DNA of 64,000 nt from Sphingomonas sp. KR3-1. GTDB taxonomy: Bacteria; Pseudomonadota; Alphaproteobacteria; Sphingomonadales; Sphingomonadaceae. Under the pieces are notes generated by a model. That model was not told the DNA's origin, searched no databases, and was given only the letters and a program-made list of their open reading frames with translations. Below are positions 34,200-41,495 of the stretch, piece after piece (position 1 is the first letter of the stretch; every line of letters starts with the position of its first letter). The DNA is taken from contig NZ_JBDZDQ010000001.1 of assembly GCF_040049295.1 (NCBI RefSeq), forward strand, positions 1,798,001 through 1,862,000, in the 5' to 3' direction. The position numbers and the translations under genes were made by a program.

Positions 34200-34796
34200 T
34201 TGCCCAACGCGCTACTTATATCGCAAGCTCTCTATTCTGTTCCGACACTAGCATCGGAACTGGAAACCCTCGGTTATCCGGGTGCGCCCGGCTACCAGCG
34301 CTTGAAGGACAAATATTCGAAGCCGCTCGCGGAGGAAAAGGCGGAGGTTCCGAGCGTGAGCTCGATCCACAGCATCTTCCGCGGCGAACTGATCAAATAT
34401 GTGCTGTGCGACGGCGTCATTCGCCTGCTCAACGTGGCGCGAACGGACAAGGAGCTTCCGGTGCTCGCGTTGAGTGCCATTGAGGCGCACGAGTTCTGGA
34501 TGCCGGACCTCGAGGGCGCGCTGCGCCAGGCCGCGGCACGCGAAGGCAAGAAGCAGAATGTCGTCGTCAAGGAGATCGCGCTCAAGACCGGTCGGCACAC
34601 GGGCCTGATCACCCATCTGCGCCGCAAGCACCGTACGACCGAGGATCGCTGCGCCGATATTCGCGATGCGATTCAGGATCTCTACGGCTTGAGCTGCAGG
34701 ATCACCGACGAATTGCCGCCGCTGGGCCCGCGCTCGGGCAAGGGACGGCGGCGAACGCTGGCGGTCGTTCCCAAAAAGGTACGCGACCCCGTCTGA
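34200..34796 (+). CDS. Unrecognised protein with a helix-turn-helix-like segment
   Basis: A 198-residue, mainly helical, cytosolic protein that I do not recognise. A segment VVVKEIALKTGRHTGLITHL followed by RRKHRTTEDR (about residues 123-152) resembles a helix-turn-helix with a basic flank, and the C-terminal tail is basic (RSGKGRRRTLAVVPKKVRD), so nucleic-acid binding is plausible. TTG 34200 is chosen because GGAGA lies seven bases upstream; an earlier TTG at 34164 has none. It is preceded by an AT-rich stretch unlike its surroundings, a possible sign of transfer. The small gene at 34921 follows on the same strand. Confidence 0.6.
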   Translation: MPNALLISQALYSVPTLASELETLGYPGAPGYQRLKDKYSKPLAEEKAEVPSVSSIHSIFRGELIKYVLCDGVIRLLNVARTDKELPVLALSAIEAHEFWMPDLEGALRQAAAREGKKQNVVVKEIALKTGRHTGLITHLRRKHRTTEDRCADIRDAIQDLYGLSCRITDELPPLGPRSGKGRRRTLAVVPKKVRDPV

Positions 34797-34920
34797 TCCT
34801 GTTTTGATTTGCGCGATCCTCCGTTGCGCCGCGCAAACAAATATTGAGCTGCCGCATATTCCGCAGTCATTCGCCCCGAATCGGGCCACCCCGCTTCCAG
34901 CAACAACTGGAGGCAAGTCC

Positions 34921-35106
34921 ATGACGTTGACGATCGCCTATATCTTCCTGGGCTGCGGCTACATGGCGCACGGTGGTGCAGGGCTGATGCAGGAAAGCCT
35001 GCGCCACGGCACCTGGCGGCGGATGTGCAGCCGCGCCGACCATTGCGCGACGATCTTGATCGGCTCGTCCTGCTGCGCCGTGGCGGCGCTGCACCTCATC
35101 CACTAG
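34921..35106 (+). CDS. Small cysteine-containing membrane protein, unknown
   Basis: A 61-residue protein with two hydrophobic segments, LTIAYIFLGCGYMAHGGAGL (residues 2-22) and ATILIGSSCCAVAALHLI (43-60), joined by a basic loop (ESLRHGTWRRMCSRADH). Four of its residues are cysteines spread over both segments and the loop, plus a CC pair. GGAGG sits eight bases before the ATG, an excellent ribosome-binding site, which supports it as a real gene despite its size. No family is recognised. It may be cotranscribed with the unknown gene 124 bases upstream. Confidence 0.6.
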   Translation: MTLTIAYIFLGCGYMAHGGAGLMQESLRHGTWRRMCSRADHCATILIGSSCCAVAALHLIH

Positions 35107-35119
35107 CCGGCGCAGCACC

Positions 35120-35920
35120 TCAGCCGAGCCGGCGGATCAGCTCTTGCGCCGCCGCCGGCGCGCGCACCTTGCCGCCATGGATGAAGAAGACAAAGGTCTC
35201 GCGCGGCTGCTTTGGCGGATCCTGGTCCTCGACATAGGGAAGCCCGGCGGGGCGGCCGCCCGCGGCCCAAGTCTTCGCCGCTTCGGTCCAGCGCGGCAAT
35301 TCGCTTTCGGGATAGCAAAATGGGTTCTCGTCCGCGCCTGCTTCGAGCCGCGCATAGACGAAGTCGCCGGTCACATCGGCGATCGCCGGATAGGTCGGCG
35401 AATCGGCATAGACGATCGCGACGCCCGCCTTGCGGCACAGGTCGACGAACTCGGGCACCGCGAAGCTCTCGTGCCGCACCTGGACGGCGTGGCGGAGCGG
35501 CACGCCTTCATGCGCGCGCGGCAGCAGGTCGAGGAAGGCGCCGAAATCCTGGGCGTCGAACTTCTTGGTGGCCATGAACTGCCACATCAGAGGCCCGAGC
35601 CGGTCGCCGAGCTCGATCACGCCCTGGCCGACGAACTTCGCCACCGATTCGCCGGCGTCCGCCAGCACCTTGCGGTTGGTGCAGAAGCGCGAGCCCTTCA
35701 CCGCGAAGACGAAGCCGTCGGGCACCGTCTTCGCCCAACCCTCGAACGTCGCGGGCTTGAAGCTCGAATAATAGGTGCCGTTGATCTCGATCGCGGTCAG
35801 CTGGCGCGAGGCATATTCGAGCTCCTTCTTCTGGGAGAGCTTCTCCGGATAGAAGGCACCGCCCCGCCAGGGCTCGAAGGTCCAGCCGCCGATACCGACT
35901 CGAATGGGTGCACTGCTCAT
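35120..35920 (-). CDS. DUF72 domain-containing protein
   Basis: A 266-residue TIM-barrel-like protein of the DUF72 (YecE) family. It begins IRVGIGGWTFEPWRGGAFYP, then LTAIEINGTYYSSFKPATFE and FVFAVKGSRFCTNRKVL, followed by LGPLMWQF and VRHESFAVPEFVDLCRK. The function of the family is not established. Length and motifs are normal. It is convergent with the small membrane-protein gene and followed, on the same strand after 60 bases, by DUF2147 genes on its upstream side. Confidence 0.9.
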   Translation of the reverse strand: MSSAPIRVGIGGWTFEPWRGGAFYPEKLSQKKELEYASRQLTAIEINGTYYSSFKPATFEGWAKTVPDGFVFAVKGSRFCTNRKVLADAGESVAKFVGQGVIELGDRLGPLMWQFMATKKFDAQDFGAFLDLLPRAHEGVPLRHAVQVRHESFAVPEFVDLCRKAGVAIVYADSPTYPAIADVTGDFVYARLEAGADENPFCYPESELPRWTEAAKTWAAGGRPAGLPYVEDQDPPKQPRETFVFFIHGGKVRAPAAAQELIRRLG

Positions 35921-35980
35921 GGCGCCACCCTAGCCGCTCGGCGGGCCGCCGCCAGCCCGAAGGCTGCGGCCAAACCTTTC

Positions 35981-36409
35981 TCAGCGCACGCGCGACCAGG
36001 TCTGCGACTTGCAGATGATCCCGAACAGCACGCAGCCCTTGCCGACCATCTTGTCGCCGTCCTGGAACTCGACCGTGCCCGAAAAGGTCTGGCGGATATC
36101 GGGGACGAACACCTTGCCGCTCCACCGGCCGGCGCCGTCGGGCTTCAGGTCGCGGAAGAGATGCGTGCCGACCAGCTGGGTCGTGCCGCCGCGCTTCGCA
36201 TCGGCGATCGCCTTGTCGCTGGCCCAGGTGACCGTGCCGCAGATCGCGCCGCCGCACCGGTCGAGGCGGACGTGCACGCTGTTGCTGGGGTTGCGCCACT
36301 CGCTGGCGATCGGCGCCGAATCGGGCGGGGAGCCGGCCGAGGCGGGAGCGACGAGCGAGAGGGAAAGCGCGAGTGCGGGCAGAATCGCCCGAAAGATCTT
36401 GCCGAACAT
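35981..36409 (-). CDS. DUF2147 domain-containing secreted protein (copy 1)
   Basis: A 142-residue exported protein. The signal peptide (MFGKIFRAILPALALSLSLV, cut after ASA) precedes a beta-rich domain of the DUF2147 family with VHVRLDRCGGAICGTVTWAS, two paired cysteines, and FVPDIRQTFSGTVEF. It ends in a second cysteine pair (GCVLFGIICKSQTW). The function is unknown; the fold resembles lipocalin-like periplasmic barrels. It is a tandem paralogue of the gene at 36521-36940 and shares the block IADAKRGGT/MADARRGGT. Confidence 0.85.
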   Translation of the reverse strand: MFGKIFRAILPALALSLSLVAPASAGSPPDSAPIASEWRNPSNSVHVRLDRCGGAICGTVTWASDKAIADAKRGGTTQLVGTHLFRDLKPDGAGRWSGKVFVPDIRQTFSGTVEFQDGDKMVGKGCVLFGIICKSQTWSRVR

Positions 36410-36520
36410 GAGGGAGCTTCTTGTCTCTGGAACCTGTATGCCCCCTGAAGTGGAAAGCAGGCGGTTTCAGGACAAGATCATGTTCCGGAAACGCAGCGTT
36501 CGCGAATCAGGCTGGGCGGT

Positions 36521-36940
36521 TCATTCCGCGACCCGCAACCAGGTCTGCGACTTGCAGCCGACGCCGAGCACCAGGCAGCCGCGGCCGATCATCTTGTCGC
36601 CTTCGATCGTCACCGTTCCCGAGAACGTCTTGCGGATGTCGGGCACGAACACCTTGCCCTTCCAGCTGTTCGGGCCGGCCTTGTAGAGGTTGCGGAAGAT
36701 CTGGGTGCCGATCAGGCTGTCCGTCCCGCCGCGCCTGGCGTCCGCCATCGCCTTGTCGCTCGCCCAGACGACGGTGCCGCAGATCGCGCCCTTGCCGCAG
36801 GATTCGTAGCGGATGTGGACGCTGCCGCGCGGATTGGCCCACACGCCCTCGATTCCGTCGGGAAGCGGCGCGGCGGAGAGGAGGAAGGCGGCGCCGAGCG
36901 CCAGGGCAAGTCGTGCGATCATCGGGCGCTTCTTTGTCAT
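36521..36940 (-). CDS. DUF2147 domain-containing secreted protein (copy 2)
   Basis: A 139-residue paralogue of the preceding entry, on the same strand with 111 bases between. The signal peptide runs through ARLALALGAAFLLSAAP; the start may be ATG 36940 or ATG 36922. The domain has VHIRYESCGKGAICGTVVWAS, GKVFVPDIRKTFSGTV and GCLVLGVGCKSQTW, so all four cysteines of copy 1 are conserved. Tandem duplication is clear. Differing loops suggest that the copies have diverged in ligand or partner. Confidence 0.85.
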   Translation of the reverse strand: MTKKRPMIARLALALGAAFLLSAAPLPDGIEGVWANPRGSVHIRYESCGKGAICGTVVWASDKAMADARRGGTDSLIGTQIFRNLYKAGPNSWKGKVFVPDIRKTFSGTVTIEGDKMIGRGCLVLGVGCKSQTWLRVAE

Positions 36941-37056
36941 CCGAGCCCGCGCCTGCGCAAGCTACACAAAGGGGTAGGCCCGGACGTGACCGCGCGGCCC
37001 TGGCAGCGAATTTCTGAAGTTTCTCGGAGAACCGCATGAAAACGGTTGAGAAACGC

Positions 37057-37131
<75 letters not shown>

Positions 37132-37243
37132 TCGGCGTTCTAGTCCGGGGCGGCGAGCGCCACCGGGCTGGGTGAGGCGCGGCCACTAGCACCGGCTTTT
37201 GGGGCGGGCAACCCCATCCGGCCAGTTTTTTTAGAGGCTTGGC

Positions 37244-37260
37244 GCTTTCGCTGCGAAAGC
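37244..37260. promoter_or_regulatory. Perfect 17-base palindrome upstream of cnoX-like gene
   Basis: GCTTTCGC (37244-37251), one base, GCGAAAGC (37253-37260). It lies in the 175-base gap between tRNA-Gly and the thioredoxin/TPR gene, 47 bases before its start codon. TTGGCG at 37239-37244 and CATAGC further on could be a weak promoter pair, which the palindrome would cover. There is no T run, so termination is unlikely. Confidence 0.35.
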
Positions 37261-37306
37261 CCACATAGCGCACGACCCCAATAGTGCATTTTCAGGAGCA
37301 CCCACC

Positions 37307-38209
37307 TTGGCCACGCTTGGACTCACCCCCGCGGAGAAGGAAGCCGTCGACGCATTCCGCCGCGACGTCGTCGAGCCCTCGATGACCAGTCTGGTCATCA
37401 TCGACTTCTGGGCGGAATGGTGCGGGCCGTGCAAGGCGCTCACGCCCGTGCTCGAAAAGGTCGCCGCCGACTATGCCGGCAAGGGCGTGGCGCTTGCCAA
37501 GGTCGATGTCGATGCGAATCAGTTCATCGCCAACCAGTTCCAGGTCCGCTCGATCCCGACCGTCTATGCGATGTTCCAGGGCCAGCTGGTCGCCGACCTG
37601 AGTTCGGCCCGCACCGAGACGCAGCTGCGCACGATGCTCGACCAGATCCTGCGCCAGCTCCCCGTGCAGAGTGCCGAGGGCGAGGCCCAGGCCGAGCTCG
37701 AGCCGCTGATCGCCGCCGCCGAGCAGATGCTGGCCGATGGTGACGCCGACCAGGCGCTGAGCGTCTTCGAGCAGATCGCCGAGATTGCCCCCGATCACCC
37801 CCAGGTCGCCGCCGGCCGCGCCCGCGCGCTGCTGGCGCTGGCCCGTGCCGACGAGGCCGAGGCGGTGCTCGCCACCCTGCCCGAGGACGCCAAGGGCGCC
37901 GAGATCGAGCAGGCACGCGCCGCGCTCGCGCTCGCCCGGGAAGCGACTCCGGTCGAGGACCTCAGCGGCCTCGCCGCCCAGGCCGCGACCGGCGACATGG
38001 AAGCGCGCTACGAGCTGGCCGGCGGCCAGATGGCCGCGGGCGACCGCGACGCCGCCGCAGGCACGCTGCTCGACATGATTCGCGACGACCGCGAATGGAA
38101 CGAGGGCGCTGCGCGGCAACGTCTGCTGAAGCTGTTCGAAGCCGTCGGCCTGGAAGACCCCTGGGTCTCGGCGCAGCGCCGCAAGCTCTCCGCGATCCTG
38201 TTCGGATGA
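37307..38209 (+). CDS. CnoX/YbbN-type thioredoxin-TPR protein
   Basis: A 300-residue cytosolic protein. Its thioredoxin domain (about residues 28-115) keeps the active site WCGPC (Cys39, Cys42), unlike E. coli CnoX where it is lost, and is followed by TPR-like helices (AAEQMLADGDADQALSVFEQ and on). CnoX protects proteins from oxidation and passes them to GroEL/DnaK; alphaproteobacterial members keep reductase activity. The start is TTG 37307, with AGGAG eight bases upstream; no ATG fits. The stop overlaps the Lon-domain gene by four bases. Confidence 0.9.
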   Translation: MATLGLTPAEKEAVDAFRRDVVEPSMTSLVIIDFWAEWCGPCKALTPVLEKVAADYAGKGVALAKVDVDANQFIANQFQVRSIPTVYAMFQGQLVADLSSARTETQLRTMLDQILRQLPVQSAEGEAQAELEPLIAAAEQMLADGDADQALSVFEQIAEIAPDHPQVAAGRARALLALARADEAEAVLATLPEDAKGAEIEQARAALALAREATPVEDLSGLAAQAATGDMEARYELAGGQMAAGDRDAAAGTLLDMIRDDREWNEGAARQRLLKLFEAVGLEDPWVSAQRRKLSAILFG

Positions 38210-38829
38210 CGCCTTCGGGGCAGATCACGCGGCTCTCGGTATTTCCGCTGGGCGGCGCGCTGCTCCTGCCGCGGATGCACTTGCCGCTGCACATCTTCGA
38301 GCCGCGCTACCGGGCGATGGTCTCAGATTCGCTGGTCCGCGACCGGCGAATCGGGATGATCCAGCCGCGCGGGGCCGGCGAGCCGCCGCCCTTATTCGAC
38401 ATCGGCTGTGTCGGCCGGATCGCCGAAGTGGAAGCGCTCGACGACGGGCGCTTCGACATCGTGCTGGAAGGGCTGGCGCGCTTCACCGTGCTGCGCGAGC
38501 TGGACGTCACGACGCCGTTCCGCCAGGTCGAGGCCGAGCTGGAGGCGGTCGGCGAAAGCGAGATCCTCGCGCTTGCCGAGCGCGCCGCGCTGGAAATCGA
38601 ATCGCGCCGCTTCGCCGATGGCCTTGGCTATGCGGTCGACTGGGAAGCCGTCGCGCGGCTCGACGACGAATCGCTGGTCAACGGCATCGCCCAGATCGCC
38701 CCGTTCGACGCGGCATCGAAACAGGCGCTGCTCGAGGCGGACACGCTGGCCGAGCGCTCCGAGCTGATCGTCCAGCTGATGCAATTCTATGGCCGCCACG
38801 ACGGGGACGAGGCCGGGACGCTGCAATAG
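38206..38829 (+). CDS. Lon protease N-terminal (substrate-binding) domain protein
   Basis: A 207-residue stand-alone LON substrate-binding domain without ATPase or protease parts. It begins LSVFPLGGALLLPRMHLPLHIFEPRYRAMV, followed by RIGMIQPR and GCVGRIAEVEALDDGRFDIVLEG, as in the PUA-like Lon N-domain; the second half is helical. Such proteins are common in alphaproteobacteria next to the CnoX gene, which fits a role in protein quality control, but their activity is not known. The ATG overlaps the cnoX-like stop. Confidence 0.88.
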   Translation: MTPSGQITRLSVFPLGGALLLPRMHLPLHIFEPRYRAMVSDSLVRDRRIGMIQPRGAGEPPPLFDIGCVGRIAEVEALDDGRFDIVLEGLARFTVLRELDVTTPFRQVEAELEAVGESEILALAERAALEIESRRFADGLGYAVDWEAVARLDDESLVNGIAQIAPFDAASKQALLEADTLAERSELIVQLMQFYGRHDGDEAGTLQ

Positions 38830-38832
38830 GCG

Positions 38833-39600
38833 TCAGGGCCTGGGCTCCGCTGCCTCCGATTCGCCCGCGATCTTCTTGGGCGTCATCAACTCGCGCACCT
38901 GGTCGAGCGACGCCGGTTCGGCGGGCAGGACGAAGCGGGCGGGCGGAATCGCGTCGTGCCGTACCGTCTGCAATTCCATCCCGGCAAAGGCGAGCGGAGC
39001 GCCCTGGGCGAGAACGGCGTCCATCGAGCTCCCCATCGCCGGGAAGCCGGCCGAGCCCATCATCTGCATGGAGGTGGCGAACTGGCGGCGCATCGCTTCG
39101 CCCAGCTTGGCAAGGTCCGGATCGGTGCTGATCACCGCCACCGGCAGGACCTTGGTGCTAGCCTTCGCGTCCGCGCCGTAAAACGCCTTGCCGGTGCGGC
39201 CGTTGATCGTCGCCGTCCCGCGCGCGACCAGCTTGGGGCCTTGCATCGCGTCTTCCGGCGGCTTGGAGAAATCGGCCATGTGCGCGGCCATGAACTCCTT
39301 CATCACCGCCGCAGCGTCGCGCATGCGGATCACCCTGACTTTCCCGTCGGGTCCGGGCTGGAGCATGTAGTTCTCGCCGTCGCGGACGATGCCGCCGAAC
39401 TGGTCGAGGTCCATGCCCGCCGGAGCCTTGGCCTTCAGCTGCTCGAGCATCTTGCCGCCCATGGTAACGCGCATCTCGCCGGTCGTGGCGATTTCGACCG
39501 TCATCGTCATCATCCCGCCCTGGGCGGAGTAGGTGGCGATGGTGTCGGCCCATGCCGGCGTAGCGAGGAAGAGTGCGAGCAGGGTTGGCAACAGACGCAT
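38833..39600 (-). CDS. Unrecognised secreted protein
   Basis: A 255-residue protein with a clear signal peptide (MRLLPTLLALFLATPAWADT, cleavage after AWA). The mature part is methionine-rich (QGGMMTMTVEIATTGEMRVT, MQMMGSAGFPAMGSSMDAVL) and beta-strand-rich at first, helical later. I do not recognise a family. The methionine clusters might bind copper or merely reflect surface helices. GGGGGA precedes the ATG. It follows another small secreted-protein gene on the same strand after 14 bases and is probably the last gene of the ubiH-like operon. Confidence 0.65.
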   Translation of the reverse strand: MRLLPTLLALFLATPAWADTIATYSAQGGMMTMTVEIATTGEMRVTMGGKMLEQLKAKAPAGMDLDQFGGIVRDGENYMLQPGPDGKVRVIRMRDAAAVMKEFMAAHMADFSKPPEDAMQGPKLVARGTATINGRTGKAFYGADAKASTKVLPVAVISTDPDLAKLGEAMRRQFATSMQMMGSAGFPAMGSSMDAVLAQGAPLAFAGMELQTVRHDAIPPARFVLPAEPASLDQVRELMTPKKIAGESEAAEPRP

Positions 39601-39614
39601 GGCATTTCCCCCGT

Positions 39615-40127
39615 TCAACCGGCGACGCGGTACCCCTCGTCCGGCCGCACCCAGATCAGATCCATCGTATCCTGGATCGCCACGCCGTCCAGCGTCACCT
39701 GCGCGACGAGATGATCGCCGCTCGCCGAATAGCGCGTGCAGATCTCGTGGTCGAACAGTGTCGCCATGTTCTGGAGAAGCGACGCGCGCAGCGACTCTGC
39801 CTTGTCTGGCGCGAGCGGCTGGCCCGCCGCCAGGAACACCGCCTTTTCCAGCGACACACGCGTGATCGCGCCGCAGATCGCGCCGTCGCGGATCTCGACC
39901 GGCGTGACGGTGCGCATCGTGATCGCGTTCTGGGCCGAGATCAGCACTTCCGCATCGTTGAGGAACCCGCCCTTGGCGTCGATCCGGTAACCGGCGAGCG
40001 ACTGGCAGATGTGCCGCGCGCGATCGGGCCTGTGGCATTGCAGCTCGCCGCGTGCCGCGGGCGCGATCGGATCCGGAAAGTCCGGAGGTGGGGCGAAGCT
40101 CAGCAGGAACGCGAGCACGAGGCTCAC
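39615..40127 (-). CDS. Unrecognised secreted protein downstream of the UbiH-type gene
   Basis: A 170-residue protein with a short hydrophobic N-terminus (MSLVLAFLLSFAPPPDFPDP) that may be a signal peptide. It contains three or four cysteines, among them LQCHRPDRARHICQSL and DGAICGA, suggesting disulfides outside the cytosol. No family is recognised. The GTG start overlaps the ubiH-like stop as GTGA, so the two are translationally coupled. The following gene also encodes a secreted protein, so the pair may act together. Confidence 0.65.
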   Translation of the reverse strand: MSLVLAFLLSFAPPPDFPDPIAPAARGELQCHRPDRARHICQSLAGYRIDAKGGFLNDAEVLISAQNAITMRTVTPVEIRDGAICGAITRVSLEKAVFLAAGQPLAPDKAESLRASLLQNMATLFDHEICTRYSASGDHLVAQVTLDGVAIQDTMDLIWVRPDEGYRVAG

Positions 40128-41341
40128 GCCGTCATCCCCTGGAGCAGCTTGGGCACGTCACCGCTTTCGCCGCGCGCCTCGGCCATGAACCAGTCCTTGA
40201 GCGGTGGCAGCCTGTCGACGGAGGAGAGGCCGAAGCGGCGGACGGCGCTTGCGGTCTTGCCGGGGATGCCGAACAGCCGGGTCAGCCCGTCGGTGGCGGC
40301 AGCGACCATGAAGGTGTCGAGCCCGCGCCAGCGCTGGTAGCGGGCGAGCAGCTGGGGATCGCCCATGTCGAGGCCGAGCCTTTTGCCGTCGACCAGCACC
40401 TCGACCAGAGTCGCCACGTCGCGAAAGCCGACATTGACGCCCTGGCCGGCGATCGGGTGGATGCCGTGCGCCGCGTCGCCGACCAGCGCCAGCCGGTCGC
40501 TGGTGATCCAGGCGGCGTGGTGGAAGCCGAGCGGATGGCTGAAGCGTGCCGTCAAGGGCCCGAGCGTGCCCAGGAAGCCGCCCATCCGCTTCTCGGCCTC
40601 GGCCAGATAGCCCCGCTCGGAAAGCTTCATCATCCCGGCGGCATCGCGGGCGTTGACCGTCCAGACCACGGCCGAGCGATGACCGTTCTCGTCATCGAGC
40701 AGAGGCAGAATCGCGAAGGGGCCTTCGGGATAGAAGATCTCGAACGCGATGTTTTCGTGGGAACGTTCATGGCCGAGCGTGGCGACCATGGCGGCATGAT
40801 CGTAGCTCCAGCGCGCGGTGTTGAGTCCGGCGGCCTCGCGCGTCGGCGAGTTGCGGCCCTCGGCGCCGACCAGCAGCTGGGCGGCGACGCGGGTGCCGTC
40901 GGAGAGATCGGCGGTGACGCCGAACTCGCCGCGCTCCACGTGAAGCGCCCGGGTCTGCATGCGCACGTCCGCAAGCGGCGCGGCGACCGCGGCTTCGTAG
41001 AGCGCGGTGCGCAGGATGCGGTTCTCGAACATGTGGCCGAGCGCGCCCTCGCCTTCGCCCGGGGCGAAATCGAGCTTGCCGGGTTCGAGCCCGTCGGAGA
41101 CGCGGATACCCTGGATCGGGCAGCCCTTGCCGGCGAGCCGCGGGGCGACGCCGATCGCCTCGAACATCCGCATCGGCGCGCTGGCGATCGCCGAGGCGCG
41201 GCCGTCATGCTTCGCCGCGAGGATCGTCGCCGGATCGGCGGGATCGACCACGATCGAGGAAATGCCATGCGCATCGAGCGCGGTGGCCAGCGCCGAGCCG
41301 ACCAGCCCGCCGCCGAGGATGAGGACATCTGCGCGATCCAT
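40124..41341 (-). CDS. UbiH/UbiF-family FAD-dependent hydroxylase
   Basis: A 405-residue flavin monooxygenase. The N-terminal FAD site DVLILGGGLVGSALATAL (residues 5-22), the DG motif region LLVGAEGRNSPTREAAG, and the second FAD motif LALVGDAAHGIHPIAGQGVNVGF (split here as LALVGDAAHGIHP and IAGQGVNVGF) place it with the ubiquinone-ring hydroxylases UbiH, UbiF and UbiL. Which ring carbon it acts on cannot be told. It is divergent from ftsK across 154 bases and heads a coupled three-gene unit. Confidence 0.9.
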   Translation of the reverse strand: MDRADVLILGGGLVGSALATALDAHGISSIVVDPADPATILAAKHDGRASAIASAPMRMFEAIGVAPRLAGKGCPIQGIRVSDGLEPGKLDFAPGEGEGALGHMFENRILRTALYEAAVAAPLADVRMQTRALHVERGEFGVTADLSDGTRVAAQLLVGAEGRNSPTREAAGLNTARWSYDHAAMVATLGHERSHENIAFEIFYPEGPFAILPLLDDENGHRSAVVWTVNARDAAGMMKLSERGYLAEAEKRMGGFLGTLGPLTARFSHPLGFHHAAWITSDRLALVGDAAHGIHPIAGQGVNVGFRDVATLVEVLVDGKRLGLDMGDPQLLARYQRWRGLDTFMVAAATDGLTRLFGIPGKTASAVRRFGLSSVDRLPPLKDWFMAEARGESGDVPKLLQGMTA

Positions 41342-41495
41342 AGCCGTGCCGTAGCGCCTCGCTTCCTTCCCGTCATCCCCGCCGATGCGCTGGCAGATGC
41401 GGCGGCCAATGCGCCGGAACGTGGCGGGAACGCTTGACGGCGGAGTCCCGGCAGGCGATTAACCGGTTGCACCCCTGAAAATCTGGAGGCTGGGC

